Below are positions 31,948-40,108 of a DNA stretch of 64,000 nt, piece by piece (the stretch's first letter is position 1; the number at the start of each line of letters is the position of its first letter). Position numbers and translations under genes: made by a program. The notes below the pieces were generated by a model. That model saw only the letters and a list, made by a program, of their open reading frames with translations. It did no database searches and was not told the DNA's origin. This DNA comes from Paenibacillus sp. 32352 (GTDB taxonomy: Bacteria > Bacillota > Bacilli > Paenibacillales > NBRC-103111): assembly GCF_002042965.1 (NCBI RefSeq), contig NZ_MZNT01000014.1:1-64000 (forward strand), read 5' to 3'.

Positions 31948-32328
31948 ATGAGCAAAATCACCAAAGGGCTCAGTTGGGCCGTTTCTTTACTTATCGTTGG
32001 AGCGTTAGCCGGCTGCGGCGGCACCGCCAAGCAGGGCGGAGAGCCCTTCGGCGGCGGCAATAAAGCCGCCAGCCAAGGTGACGCGCTGACGAGCGCGCCG
32101 GAACAGGTACAAGCTCTGTATAAGCAGAGCTGCATTTCCTGCCACGGCAACAACCTCGAGGGGAAGGTCGGTCCCGCGACCAATCTGCAAAAGATCGGCG
32201 GCAAGCTGACGAAGGAGCAGATCAGCAAGCAAATTATTAGCGGCGGCAACGGCATGCCCGGCTTCGGCACCAAGCTTAAGCCCGAGGAAACCGAGGCATT
32301 GGCCGAATGGCTTGCCAGCAAAAAATAG
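31948..32328 (+). CDS. c-type cytochrome lipoprotein (cytochrome c-551 like)
   Basis: 126 aa. Signal peptide with lipobox LAGC, a Gly/Ala linker, one heme site CISCH and a Met ligand in GNGMPGFGT. It resembles Bacillus CccB, a membrane-attached electron carrier to a cytochrome oxidase. AGGGGG ribosome site. Single gene with a terminator. Confidence 0.93.
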   Translation: MSKITKGLSWAVSLLIVGALAGCGGTAKQGGEPFGGGNKAASQGDALTSAPEQVQALYKQSCISCHGNNLEGKVGPATNLQKIGGKLTKEQISKQIISGGNGMPGFGTKLKPEETEALAEWLASKK

Positions 32329-32374
32329 TCTGCCGGCCACAGCCTTCATAGCTGGAAGCCGCCCATAAACCAAG

Positions 32375-32418
32375 ACATCCGTTATACGATAACTGTCGTA
32401 CAGCAGATGTTTTTGTTT
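32375..32418 (+). terminator. terminator after cytochrome gene
   Basis: ACATCCGTTATACGA / TCGTACAGCAGATGT imperfect stem followed by TTTTTGTTTT. Confidence 0.8.
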
Positions 32419-32558
32419 TGTCCGTGCTGTGGATCGATGGAACAACCGGCACCGCCGTCAGCAAAATTTTTTTCTCTCTTTGCATCCGAATTGCAACCTT
32501 TTTGCGGACAGCTCCGTTTGAAGAGGTGAAACAACATTTTGGTAATCGGGGGAATAAC

Positions 32559-33323
32559 ATGAAATCGACCGTCAAAAACAAGCTCATTATCGGAGTTGCT
32601 GCAGCCACTTTATTAACCGGCTTGACGTCTTTCACTTCACTGCATCCGGCAGGCGCTGCTACCGCCTATGCAGAGCAGGTAAGCACCGCTTACAGTAAAA
32701 CGATCACCGTCGGAGGCGAAGGTGAGATCAAGGTCACTCCAGACGTGGCCTATATCAATCTTGGCGTCATGACCAAAGCCGACACCGCCAGCGAAGCTCA
32801 AAAGCTGAATGCGGAAAGCTTCGCAGGACTGACGACCCTGCTGTATGATACGTATAAGCTCGACAAGAAAGACGTGAAAACCTCCGGATTTTCCGTACAG
32901 CCTGTTTACAGCTATACGGACAAGGAGCCCAAAATTATTGGCTACTCCGCAACACAAATGGTTCAAGTCACTTACCGCGATATCGATAAGGTAGGCGCCT
33001 TCCTCGATGCGGCATCCGCCGCCGGGGCGAACCAAATTAACGGGGTTCAATTCGATACCGAAAAACGTCAGGAATACGAAATCCAGGCCATTGACTCCGC
33101 CATGAAAAATGCTGAAGCCAAAGCGGTAGCTATTGCCAAAACCGTAGGTAAAGAGCTGAAAGGCGTAGTGAACGTAGTTCAAACCGGAACCTCGGCTATT
33201 CCGGTTCGCCGTGAGTACAGCCCTATGCTTATGAAAGCTGCAGATACTGCTTCTTCAGCAACCTCCATTGCTCCTGGAGAACTAACCATTACAACGAACC
33301 TGAGCGTTCAATATGAGTTTTAA
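32559..33323 (+). CDS. exported SIMPL-domain (DUF541) protein
   Basis: 254 aa from the ATG with CGGGGG upstream; the longer open frame is not supported. Signal peptide (about 1-36, ending AATAYA), then a SIMPL domain: TITVGGEGEIKVTPDVAYINLGV and a Ser/Ala-rich helical middle. Relatives (BP26, YggE) form extracellular oligomers linked to stress tolerance; molecular function unknown. Single gene. Confidence 0.88.
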   Translation: MKSTVKNKLIIGVAAATLLTGLTSFTSLHPAGAATAYAEQVSTAYSKTITVGGEGEIKVTPDVAYINLGVMTKADTASEAQKLNAESFAGLTTLLYDTYKLDKKDVKTSGFSVQPVYSYTDKEPKIIGYSATQMVQVTYRDIDKVGAFLDAASAAGANQINGVQFDTEKRQEYEIQAIDSAMKNAEAKAVAIAKTVGKELKGVVNVVQTGTSAIPVRREYSPMLMKAADTASSATSIAPGELTITTNLSVQYEF

Positions 33324-33340
33324 TACTGCGGGATGAAGCA

Positions 33341-33389
33341 AAAAAAGAATCTCCCACCGTCCAGAGGGACTTTCGTGGGAGATTCTTTG
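33341..33389. terminator. bidirectional terminator between SIMPL and DinB genes
   Basis: AAAGAATCTCCCAC / GTGGGAGATTCTTT stem with A/T flanks between converging genes. Confidence 0.88.
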
Positions 33390-33404
33390 TCTTATTCGCG
33401 CGTC

Positions 33405-33926
33405 TTATTGGATTCCATAACGGTCGCGAAGCACTTGAAGGTGGTGCAGCTCATGGCCGATGATGACGCAGGCCAGAGCTCTGGCTGAGATTACGCAATC
33501 ACTCGCGGTCCCTTCTCTTCTCCACGCTTCCTCCGTCAACGATCTTAAGAGTGTCAGTGTGGCTTGACGGACAGCCTTAAAATCTTCGAGCAGGTAAGCT
33601 AGCGTACAGCGCTGGAACGGAGATCCCTCCATCAGCGTATCCTGATCGTAGCCCGGAAGCGGCGTCGTATCCCCTCTCGCAATCCGCAGAAGCCGGTAGC
33701 TCATGATCCGCTCATTATCCGTAATATGACCGATGACTTCTTTAACGCTCCATTTTCCTTCCGCATAGCGGTAGTCTCCCTGCTCTTCCGTTAATCCGCT
33801 TAAAAATGCGATAGTACGCTGGAGTTGATCCTCCAGGATTTGAATCAAATCACCTTCTGCAGGGACAAGCTGGATATAAGTGCCATAGTAAGGAGCATAC
33901 TCGCTCGAAGCGGGTCTCTGGTTCAT
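33405..33926 (-). CDS. DinB family metal-dependent protein
   Basis: 173 aa four-helix-bundle protein. Metal-binding histidines of the DinB_2 fold are seen in VKEVIGHITDNERIMSYR and in IIGHELHHLQVLRDRY near the end. The family includes thiol S-transferases using bacillithiol, but many members are unassigned. Encoded just after (63 bp) the thioesterase on the same strand. Confidence 0.88.
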   Translation of the reverse strand: MNQRPASSEYAPYYGTYIQLVPAEGDLIQILEDQLQRTIAFLSGLTEEQGDYRYAEGKWSVKEVIGHITDNERIMSYRLLRIARGDTTPLPGYDQDTLMEGSPFQRCTLAYLLEDFKAVRQATLTLLRSLTEEAWRREGTASDCVISARALACVIIGHELHHLQVLRDRYGIQ

Positions 33927-33989
33927 GTCAAATAACCGTCCTTCCTCTCGAATGTGATTGTGGAAGATTTAATAAGGATTGCTGTGCGT

Positions 33990-34502
33990 CTATTCCCACG
34001 GGAAGCGCGTTATCAAATGATCCGAAAACTCTTTGCTCTGCTCCCGGCGCGTTTTGCGCATTTCCGCCCGTCTTGTCCCTGTCGCGTTCAAGCGGCGCTC
34101 TTCCTCGGTTTGCGGGATCACTTGAGGGACCTGTACCGGCCGTTTGTTCTCATCCAATGCAACGAAGGTTAAGAAGGAAGTTGCCGCGATGGTTCGTTCC
34201 CCGGTCTTGAGATCCTCTGTGATGACCTTCACGAAGACCTCCATCGAGCTTTTGCCTGTCCAGGTGACGAACGATTCCAGGCAGACCGAATCGGTCGGCC
34301 GGATCGGCGACAAGAAGTCGACGGAGTCCGTAGAAGCCGTTACGACGGACCGGCGGCAGTGCTTGGATGCCGAGATAGAGGCGATATCGTCAATGTAGGC
34401 CATTAACTTGCCTCCGAATAGCGTATTGTGGTTGTTGACATCCGTTGGGAATATTCTCGAGGTCTTGTACGTTCTGGACTCTTTAACAAATCGCTGCTCC
34501 AT
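33990..34502 (-). CDS. acyl-CoA thioesterase (hotdog, YkhA-like)
   Basis: 170 aa with one hotdog fold. Catalytic-region signature PTDVNNHNTLFGGKLMAYIDDIASISA followed by VDFLSPIRPTDSV. Hydrolyses medium/long acyl-CoA. The C-terminal 30 residues are charged. It lies 31 bp after acpS, so likely co-transcribed. Confidence 0.92.
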   Translation of the reverse strand: MEQRFVKESRTYKTSRIFPTDVNNHNTLFGGKLMAYIDDIASISASKHCRRSVVTASTDSVDFLSPIRPTDSVCLESFVTWTGKSSMEVFVKVITEDLKTGERTIAATSFLTFVALDENKRPVQVPQVIPQTEEERRLNATGTRRAEMRKTRREQSKEFSDHLITRFPWE

Positions 34503-34532
34503 ATAGCTTTCCTCCCATTTGTGACCCTTTCT

Positions 34533-34925
34533 TCATGAACCGGCTGCTTCCACAATGGCATAAGCCATTGCCGAACTTTCCGTATGCGTGATGCTCAAAT
34601 GAATTCTCGTATCCGGAGGCAGCTGCAGCCTCCGAAGCGCCTCCTCCGACACCCTGCATACCGGTTTGCCCAACGGGTCCGGAAGCACTTCAATGTCCTG
34701 CAGCGACACTTGCTTGCCGATTCCGCAGCCCAGCGCCTTGCTGACCGCTTCTTTGGCGGCAAAGCGGCCGGATACGAATTCGGCCAATCTCCCCTTGCGC
34801 TGAGCCGCCAGCTGCCGCTCCGCTTCGGTAAGCGCCCGCTGCATAAACCGTTCCCCTGCCGTGCTTTCCAGAATCCCTTTCACTCTTGCAATGTCGAGCA
34901 GGTCCGTGCCAATTCCAATAATCAT
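34533..34925 (-). CDS. acpS: holo-[acyl-carrier-protein] synthase
   Basis: 130 aa. Transfers phosphopantetheine from CoA to ACP. Motifs: IIGIGTDLLDIARV (start, metal Asp) and RFAAKEAVSKALG, with the C-terminal LSITHTESSAMAYAI. The open frame extends 96 bp further but the family starts at this ATG (34925), which has AAAGGA 10 nt upstream. First of a likely acpS-thioesterase unit. Confidence 0.94.
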   Translation of the reverse strand: MIIGIGTDLLDIARVKGILESTAGERFMQRALTEAERQLAAQRKGRLAEFVSGRFAAKEAVSKALGCGIGKQVSLQDIEVLPDPLGKPVCRVSEEALRRLQLPPDTRIHLSITHTESSAMAYAIVEAAGS

Positions 34926-35100
34926 GGTCAAACGTTCCTTTTCCAGCCAGACATGGCGTCCTGCCTCGCTGCATTGCTTAGCCGCTGCCTGGGTTTTAAT
35001 CACATCGTATCGAATCTGCATCCCAAACGCAAGAAAAAGAATGTCCCACCCTCTATGGTAATAAAATAAGCCGGGCCGCTGCCCGACTTCAACCTTCTAG

Positions 35101-35271
35101 ATTAAAAAGCTGGAACTTGCCAGTTACTCCGGTGAGGTATCCCCCTCCAGCCGCTGTTGAAACCCATGAATCAGATTAGATTTTAGTGGAATTTTCACGG
35201 GTTTCAAAGGCGGACGCTATCGCTCCTCCAGGAGATACCCCACCTAATCCTTGCAATTTTCAGTTTTTAAT
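35101..35271. repeat. structured intergenic element, copy B
   Basis: Shares two cores with copy A: 35129-35159 (29/31 identical to 21726-21756) and 35205-35245. The inner stem is AAACCCATGAA / TTCACGGGTTT, unrelated in sequence to copy A but still paired. The outer arms ATTAAAAA..CTG / CAGTTTTTAAT also differ yet pair. Between acpS and nadE, both on the minus strand. Confidence 0.75.
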
Positions 35272-35317
35272 AGTTTCAGAAAAGCTTAGGCCGGGCAGCT
35301 GCCCGGCCATATCATCA

Positions 35318-36127
35318 TTAAATTCCCGGAATCGGGGAACGTTTATGCTCCGTCTTCAAGTATTGCTTCTCCAGCTTCTCTTGGACGGCCGGATCAATCT
35401 CCTTGCCTTCCAGGTAGTCGCTGTTGGCTTCGTAGGTAATACCCAGCTCATTCTCGTCGGTTTGGCCTTCCCATAAGCCGGCTGTCGGCGCTTTGTCCAG
35501 AACGCTTTTTGGAACGCCGAGCGCTGCGGCCAGCTGACGAACCTGACGCTTATTAAGCGAGCTGAGCGGAGTGATGTCTACGGCTCCGTCGCCGTATTTG
35601 GTATAGAAGCCGGTAATCGCCTCGGACGCATGGTCTGTCCCAACGACAAGCAAGTTCAGCTCGAATGCCAGCGCATATTGCATCACCATGCGGGTTCTCG
35701 CCTTCACGTTACCTTTGCCTCCGCGGCTTAAATGGCGATGCTCGCCAATGGATTTCAACGCATGCTCCGCTTCGAGGGCAATCTCGTTTACGGCTTCCTC
35801 AATATTCGTTTCCACCCGGTATTTCAGCTTGAACGCTTCGGCTACAGCATAGCTGTCCGCAATGTCAGCCTGCTCTCCATAGGGTTGAAATACGCCAAGC
35901 GTCTTATATTCCTTGCCCCTTTCCTGGGTTAACTCATCAGTAGCCCGAATGCAGAGACCTGTCGCCACAGCGCTGTCAATCCCGCCGCTAATGGCGATCA
36001 AGAGACCGTTAACTCCCGATGAAACTATGTATTCCTTCAAAAAATCGACGCGCTTGCGGATTTCTTCGTCCACGTTAATTTGCGGCTTTACGCCAAGCCT
36101 TGCGATAATTTCCTGCTGCATGCTCAT
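35318..36127 (-). CDS. nadE: NAD+ synthase (ammonia-dependent)
   Basis: 269 aa. Adenylates and amidates nicotinic acid adenine dinucleotide to NAD. ATP-pyrophosphatase loop AISGGIDSAVATGL (about 44-57), FQPYGEQ, and VVGTDHASEAITGFYTKYGDGAVDITPL. No glutaminase domain, so it uses ammonia, as in Bacillus. Full length. Confidence 0.95.
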   Translation of the reverse strand: MSMQQEIIARLGVKPQINVDEEIRKRVDFLKEYIVSSGVNGLLIAISGGIDSAVATGLCIRATDELTQERGKEYKTLGVFQPYGEQADIADSYAVAEAFKLKYRVETNIEEAVNEIALEAEHALKSIGEHRHLSRGGKGNVKARTRMVMQYALAFELNLLVVGTDHASEAITGFYTKYGDGAVDITPLSSLNKRQVRQLAAALGVPKSVLDKAPTAGLWEGQTDENELGITYEANSDYLEGKEIDPAVQEKLEKQYLKTEHKRSPIPGI

Positions 36128-36276
36128 CGTGAATCCACCTCTTCCACTCTCTATTTCCTATAAGTATAGTGCACTGTATTCAGATTGCAAGGGCCAAACG
36201 TCGCTCTGCTGCCAAAAGGATTTTCAAACATAAAAGAATCGGGTGAATCATAATGTACATAAACTTTCCCATGCGG

Positions 36277-36317
36277 TAAAAAAACTCCGCATCGGCCTTA
36301 GCCGAAGGGAGCTTTTT
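36277..36317 (-). terminator. terminator after bacilliredoxin gene
   Basis: AAAAAGCTCC..CGGC / GCCG..GGAG followed by a T-run on the minus strand. Confidence 0.8.
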
Positions 36318-36326
36318 CATGAAATC

Positions 36327-36761
36327 TTATTTGCAGTATTGCTCGAATGCGCTGATCAAATCTCCGGCGATCATGTCGGCCGAACGGTCTTCGATTTGAT
36401 GGCGTTGGATGAAATGCACCAGCTCGCCGTCTTTCAAAAGAGCGATGGACGGTGAAGACGGAGGATACGGCGCCAAATATTCACGTGCCTTGGCCGTAGC
36501 TTCTTTATCCTGACCGGCAAATACGGTGAACAAATGATCGGGCTTCACATCATTTTGCAGCGCTTTGGCTACGCCAGGACGGCATTGACCGGCAGCACAG
36601 CCGCAAACGGAGTTAATAACCAGAAGAGCCGTTCCCTTGGCATTCTCCAGCTTCTCCACAACCTCTTCCGGTGTGCGCAGCTCGGTAATTCCGATACGAG
36701 TCAGCTCATCTCTCATCGGCTGCACCATATCTTTCATGTATGATTCAAATGACATGGACAT
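36327..36761 (-). CDS. bacilliredoxin (BrxA/BrxB, YphP/YqiW family)
   Basis: 144 aa thioredoxin-like protein that removes bacillithiol from proteins after oxidative stress. Active site is CGC in NSVCGCAAGQCRPG, the CxC of this family. Whether it is BrxA or BrxB cannot be decided here. GGAG site upstream of ATG. Single gene with terminator. Confidence 0.92.
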   Translation of the reverse strand: MSMSFESYMKDMVQPMRDELTRIGITELRTPEEVVEKLENAKGTALLVINSVCGCAAGQCRPGVAKALQNDVKPDHLFTVFAGQDKEATAKAREYLAPYPPSSPSIALLKDGELVHFIQRHQIEDRSADMIAGDLISAFEQYCK

Positions 36762-36875
36762 TGACTTCCACTCCTTTACCTACATAAGAATTTACAAACT
36801 ATCGTATGTCTCATTATACATCGACAAGGGGGGAAAGCAAAGTACCTGATGAAAGTTTGGCGCAGCCTATGAAGG

Positions 36876-37301
36876 TTATTCGGTTTTATCTGAAGCGGCT
36901 TGAGGTCCATTCTCTTGCTCGTGGTCCAAAGTATCGCTGTAGACCGGATAAGCGACATTTTTGTCAGGATGTGAGAATCTTCCGGTCTCCGGAATGATCC
37001 CTTTTTCAAAGTAATCCCTATTTTCCGCAGATTGAAACCCGATATCCTTGAACGGATGCACCCACTCATCACCGGACATCACCGAAGGATCCGTCTCTTT
37101 GGACCAGTTCTCAAGCGGAGACTCGTCCGATTCATAGTCATGGTCTCCAATGACAACGCCATGCGAGTTGACAAACGGATCTCTCGGTCCCCTGCCTTCA
37201 CGAAACTGCGGCAAAAAGTTAATTTCAAAAGGATCCAGCTCGCTTTGATCCTTGGTTGCAGCTTTGGGGAACTTCTGTTTTTCCTTGTCTTCTGAACTCA
37301 C
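36876..37301 (-). CDS. DUF3905-like protein
   Basis: 141 aa, acidic and soluble, from a GTG start with GGAGGG 8 nt upstream. Conserved-looking core: DPFEINFLPQF, GVVIGDHDYESDESPLENWSKETDPSVMSGDEWVHP, FKDIGFQSAENRDYFEKG. I recall this pattern in DUF3905 proteins of spore-formers. No enzyme motif. Follows a 42-residue gene on the same strand. Confidence 0.75.
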   Translation of the reverse strand: MSSEDKEKQKFPKAATKDQSELDPFEINFLPQFREGRGPRDPFVNSHGVVIGDHDYESDESPLENWSKETDPSVMSGDEWVHPFKDIGFQSAENRDYFEKGIIPETGRFSHPDKNVAYPVYSDTLDHEQENGPQAASDKTE

Positions 37302-37342
37302 GCATTATCCCTCCTTATCCATCCTGGATCGTAAATGCCCCT

Positions 37343-37471
37343 CTATACCGAAGGACGGTTCGGTCCATCCAGCTTTTTATCCCTTATTTCTTCATTAGCT
37401 ACTTCCGGAGTATGATTTTGCTTCGATTGCTTTTGCTGTTCTTCGGAATTTATTGTGCGATTGTTCGCCAT
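37343..37471 (-). CDS. small hydrophilic protein, 42 aa
   Basis: Begins MANNRTINSEEQQKQ and ends KKLDGPNRPSV. Very rich in Asn, Gln, Lys and Glu; no hydrophobic stretch. GGAG lies 9 nt before ATG. The ending DGPNRPSV is typical of several tiny Bacillota proteins I recall but cannot name. 41 bp before the DUF3905-like gene on the same strand, so probably co-transcribed. Spore-related role is only a guess. Confidence 0.6.
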   Translation of the reverse strand: MANNRTINSEEQQKQSKQNHTPEVANEEIRDKKLDGPNRPSV

Positions 37472-37520
37472 AGTGACCAGCTCCTTTCCCTGTTATTATG
37501 TTTCTCCGCATGAAATTAAC

Positions 37521-38477
37521 TCAAAGCTTCAAAAATTGGAATGTAAATGAATGCTTGCTGAGCACATCGAATTGGTAACCCTGCTGCTTCAAATAGAGGA
37601 TGATCTCGGGAAGAGCTTCGACCGTTGTCGTTTTCACATCCATATCATGCATCAGGACAATGATCCGATCCTTGCCCGCACTATTGCCTTTAACGGCATT
37701 AATAATCTCCTCTTTGGGTTGAACGACGGCAGCCGCATCCGTGGAGCTCACGTTCCAATCGAAATATTGATATCCATTTTTCGACATTTCCCGGGTAATA
37801 GCATTCATCACCTTTCGACCTCCGAACCGCCAGCTAAGCCGATTATTCGACCCGCCGGGAAAACGGAGCAAATCGGTTTCAACCCCTACCCGATCTTTTA
37901 AAAAGCGATTCAATCGATCTGCATCGGCTTTGAAGGCCTCTACGGAGGTATAAATGCGCTGGTAGTCATGAGAAAACGTATGGTTCCCTAATGTGTGTCC
38001 CATTTGGATGGTGTGTTTCAGGGTAGGAAGGTAATGCTCGGCTGCGCGGCCGGTAATAAAAAAAGTCGCTTTGACATCGTGTTCGCTTAATATTTGTAAA
38101 ATCCGCTCCGTATTGCGGGACGGGCCATCATCGAACGTCAAATAGGCCACCTTCCCGGGCTTTCCTTGGGCATCCTTCGCTTGGGACGAGGGGACAGCAG
38201 CTTCAGTATGCGCCCTTGTCTCGTTTCCTTGGAGGCTCAGCTGTGTCGTCACGCGTTCCTCTTCTCTATCGTAGTCCGGGATAGGCGCCATAGCCGATTT
38301 TGGACTGACAGGCCCGGCAGCCAGTTCATTGGAATGAGCCGGATGCTCTTCCTTTGCCGCGTTGTTCGAGCCAAGCTTTCCCTGATGAGAGAGGTTAGGC
38401 AGCCACAAGGTCCAAATTAACGAAATGGCGATGCACCCGGCTAAAATCGACCATAGGATTCCGTTCCGCTGCTTCAT
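37521..38477 (-). CDS. polysaccharide deacetylase (NodB domain), membrane anchored
   Basis: 318 aa. N-terminal signal anchor (about 7-27), a disordered linker to about 105, and a NodB domain: TFDDGPS (metal Asp117), HTFSHD (His166, His170) and RFPGGSN (206-211). These are the five family motifs, so it should be an active Zn-dependent deacetylase of peptidoglycan or chitin-like polymers outside the cell. Single gene. Confidence 0.93.
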   Translation of the reverse strand: MKQRNGILWSILAGCIAISLIWTLWLPNLSHQGKLGSNNAAKEEHPAHSNELAAGPVSPKSAMAPIPDYDREEERVTTQLSLQGNETRAHTEAAVPSSQAKDAQGKPGKVAYLTFDDGPSRNTERILQILSEHDVKATFFITGRAAEHYLPTLKHTIQMGHTLGNHTFSHDYQRIYTSVEAFKADADRLNRFLKDRVGVETDLLRFPGGSNNRLSWRFGGRKVMNAITREMSKNGYQYFDWNVSSTDAAAVVQPKEEIINAVKGNSAGKDRIIVLMHDMDVKTTTVEALPEIILYLKQQGYQFDVLSKHSFTFQFLKL

Positions 38478-38788
38478 GGTAGGCCCTCCAATTCCCTACA
38501 TGGTAAGGTTATTATGGCTTTTCTTTTGCCGGCAAAGACCGTGGAATTGTTGGGTGGATTGGGATAATAATGCAATCAGGGCCGTCCTTTGCATTGGGCT
38601 GGAAAAAGCGTACAATGGGAATGACGTTTATTGGAGGTATTCCAGGAGATGCTGAACGTTTAGGCGTTAAGCAAGTAGTTTGTTGGAAGCAAACCTATCC
38701 TTTTGGCCACACGCTCAAGTGACATGCACCCCACCCCGTAGGGTCAAGGGTCGAAATATATTCTAAATGCAAGGAGCTTCAAATCATT
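38478..38788. other. intergenic region with possible decayed transposase fragment
   Basis: About 310 bp. A short frame from 38617 (ATG GGA ATG ACG) reads ...GDAERLGVKQVVCWKQTY and stops at 38721. It faintly resembles the helix-turn-helix of IS3-type OrfA. It is followed by TGACATGCACCCCACC. No intact gene. Confidence 0.3.
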
Positions 38789-40060
38789 ATGTCCTATGAT
38801 GTTATCGTAATCGGAGGCGGTCCTTCCGGCCTCATGTCCTGTATTGCCGCCGCTTCCCATGGAGCCAAGGTGCTGCTCATCGATAAAGGAGATAAGCTCG
38901 GGCGCAAGCTCGGCATTTCCGGAGGCGGACGGTGCAATGTAACGAATGCCAAGGAGCTGGACGAGCTGATTCGACATATTCCCGGCAACGGGCGCTTCCT
39001 ATACAGCGCATTCGCTCAGTTCAGCAACAAGGATATCATCGCCTTCTTCGAAGGGCTCGGGATTCGGCTTAAGGAGGAGGATCGCGGCCGTATGTTCCCG
39101 GTGTCCGACAAGGCCAAGACGGTAGTCGATGTATTGGTGGGCAGGGTGCGCAGCCTGGGCGTGGATATTCGCGTTCATAGTCCGGTTCGACAAGTGCTGT
39201 ACAGAGGGGATCGGGTCGCCGGCGTAGAATTGCAGGACGGACGACGTGTCGAATCCAGTGCGGTGATTATTGCTACTGGCGGCAAATCGGTACCTCACAC
39301 AGGCTCCACCGGTGACGGTTATGCTTGGGCAGAGGCAGGAGGTCATACGATCACCGAGCTGTATCCGACCGAGGTGCCGGTGACGTCCAAAGAGCCCTTC
39401 ATTCGCAGCAAGGAGCTGCAAGGGCTGTCCCTGCGCAATATCACGCTGTCGGTATGGAACCCGAAGGGGAAGAAGCTGATCGAGCACGAAGGCGACATGA
39501 TTTTTACACATTTCGGCCTCTCCGGCCCTGCTGTCCTGCGCTGCAGCCAGTTTGTCGTCAAAGCGCTGAAGCAGTTCAATGTCCCGACGGTGAAGATGAC
39601 ATTGGACCTATTTCCCGAGCTGAGCGCTGATGAAGTGTACAGCTATACGCTGTCTCTGGCTAAAGCAGACCCCAAGAAGCAGATCAAGAATGTGCTGAAA
39701 AACGCAATCTCCGAACGGCTTCTCCCTATCGTACTGAATAAAGCGGGCATTGCCGAAGACGTCACCTTCGACAACATTCCGAAGCAGCCCTGGATGGAGC
39801 TGGCACAGCTGTTAAAGGCATTCCCTATCGAGGTGAATGGGACCCTTTCTATAGAAGAAGCTTTCGTTACCGGCGGGGGAGTGAGTTTGAAGGAAGTCGA
39901 CCCGAAGACGATGCAGTCCAAGCTGGTCGCAGGCTTGTTCTTTTGCGGGGAAATACTCGACATTCACGGCTATACGGGCGGCTATAACATTACTGCGGCG
40001 TTTACGACGGGGTATACGGCGGGGAAGAGCGCGGCGGAATCGCTGAATGAAGCCCGATAA
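38789..40060 (+). CDS. NAD(P)/FAD-dependent oxidoreductase, BaiN/HI0933 family
   Basis: 423 aa flavoprotein. FAD-binding GGGPSGLMS (9-17), LIDKGDKLGRKLGISGGGRCNVTN (the family hallmark), and C-terminal GEILDIHGYTGGYNITAAFTTGYTAG. The family is reported in bile-acid and flavin-linked reductions and in E. coli as YhiN; substrate here is unknown. AAGGAG 13 nt before ATG. Confidence 0.9.
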   Translation: MSYDVIVIGGGPSGLMSCIAAASHGAKVLLIDKGDKLGRKLGISGGGRCNVTNAKELDELIRHIPGNGRFLYSAFAQFSNKDIIAFFEGLGIRLKEEDRGRMFPVSDKAKTVVDVLVGRVRSLGVDIRVHSPVRQVLYRGDRVAGVELQDGRRVESSAVIIATGGKSVPHTGSTGDGYAWAEAGGHTITELYPTEVPVTSKEPFIRSKELQGLSLRNITLSVWNPKGKKLIEHEGDMIFTHFGLSGPAVLRCSQFVVKALKQFNVPTVKMTLDLFPELSADEVYSYTLSLAKADPKKQIKNVLKNAISERLLPIVLNKAGIAEDVTFDNIPKQPWMELAQLLKAFPIEVNGTLSIEEAFVTGGGVSLKEVDPKTMQSKLVAGLFFCGEILDIHGYTGGYNITAAFTTGYTAGKSAAESLNEAR

Positions 40061-40063
40061 AAT

Positions 40064-40094
40064 GAAAAAAGCACACCTTTATATGAGGTGTGCT
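40064..40094. terminator. terminator between oxidoreductase and GH28
   Basis: AGCACACCT-TTATATG-AGGTGTGCT with a T-run on the minus side; serves the GH28 transcript and perhaps the oxidoreductase. Confidence 0.85.
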
Positions 40095-40108
40095 CAAGTT
40101 GTTTCATG

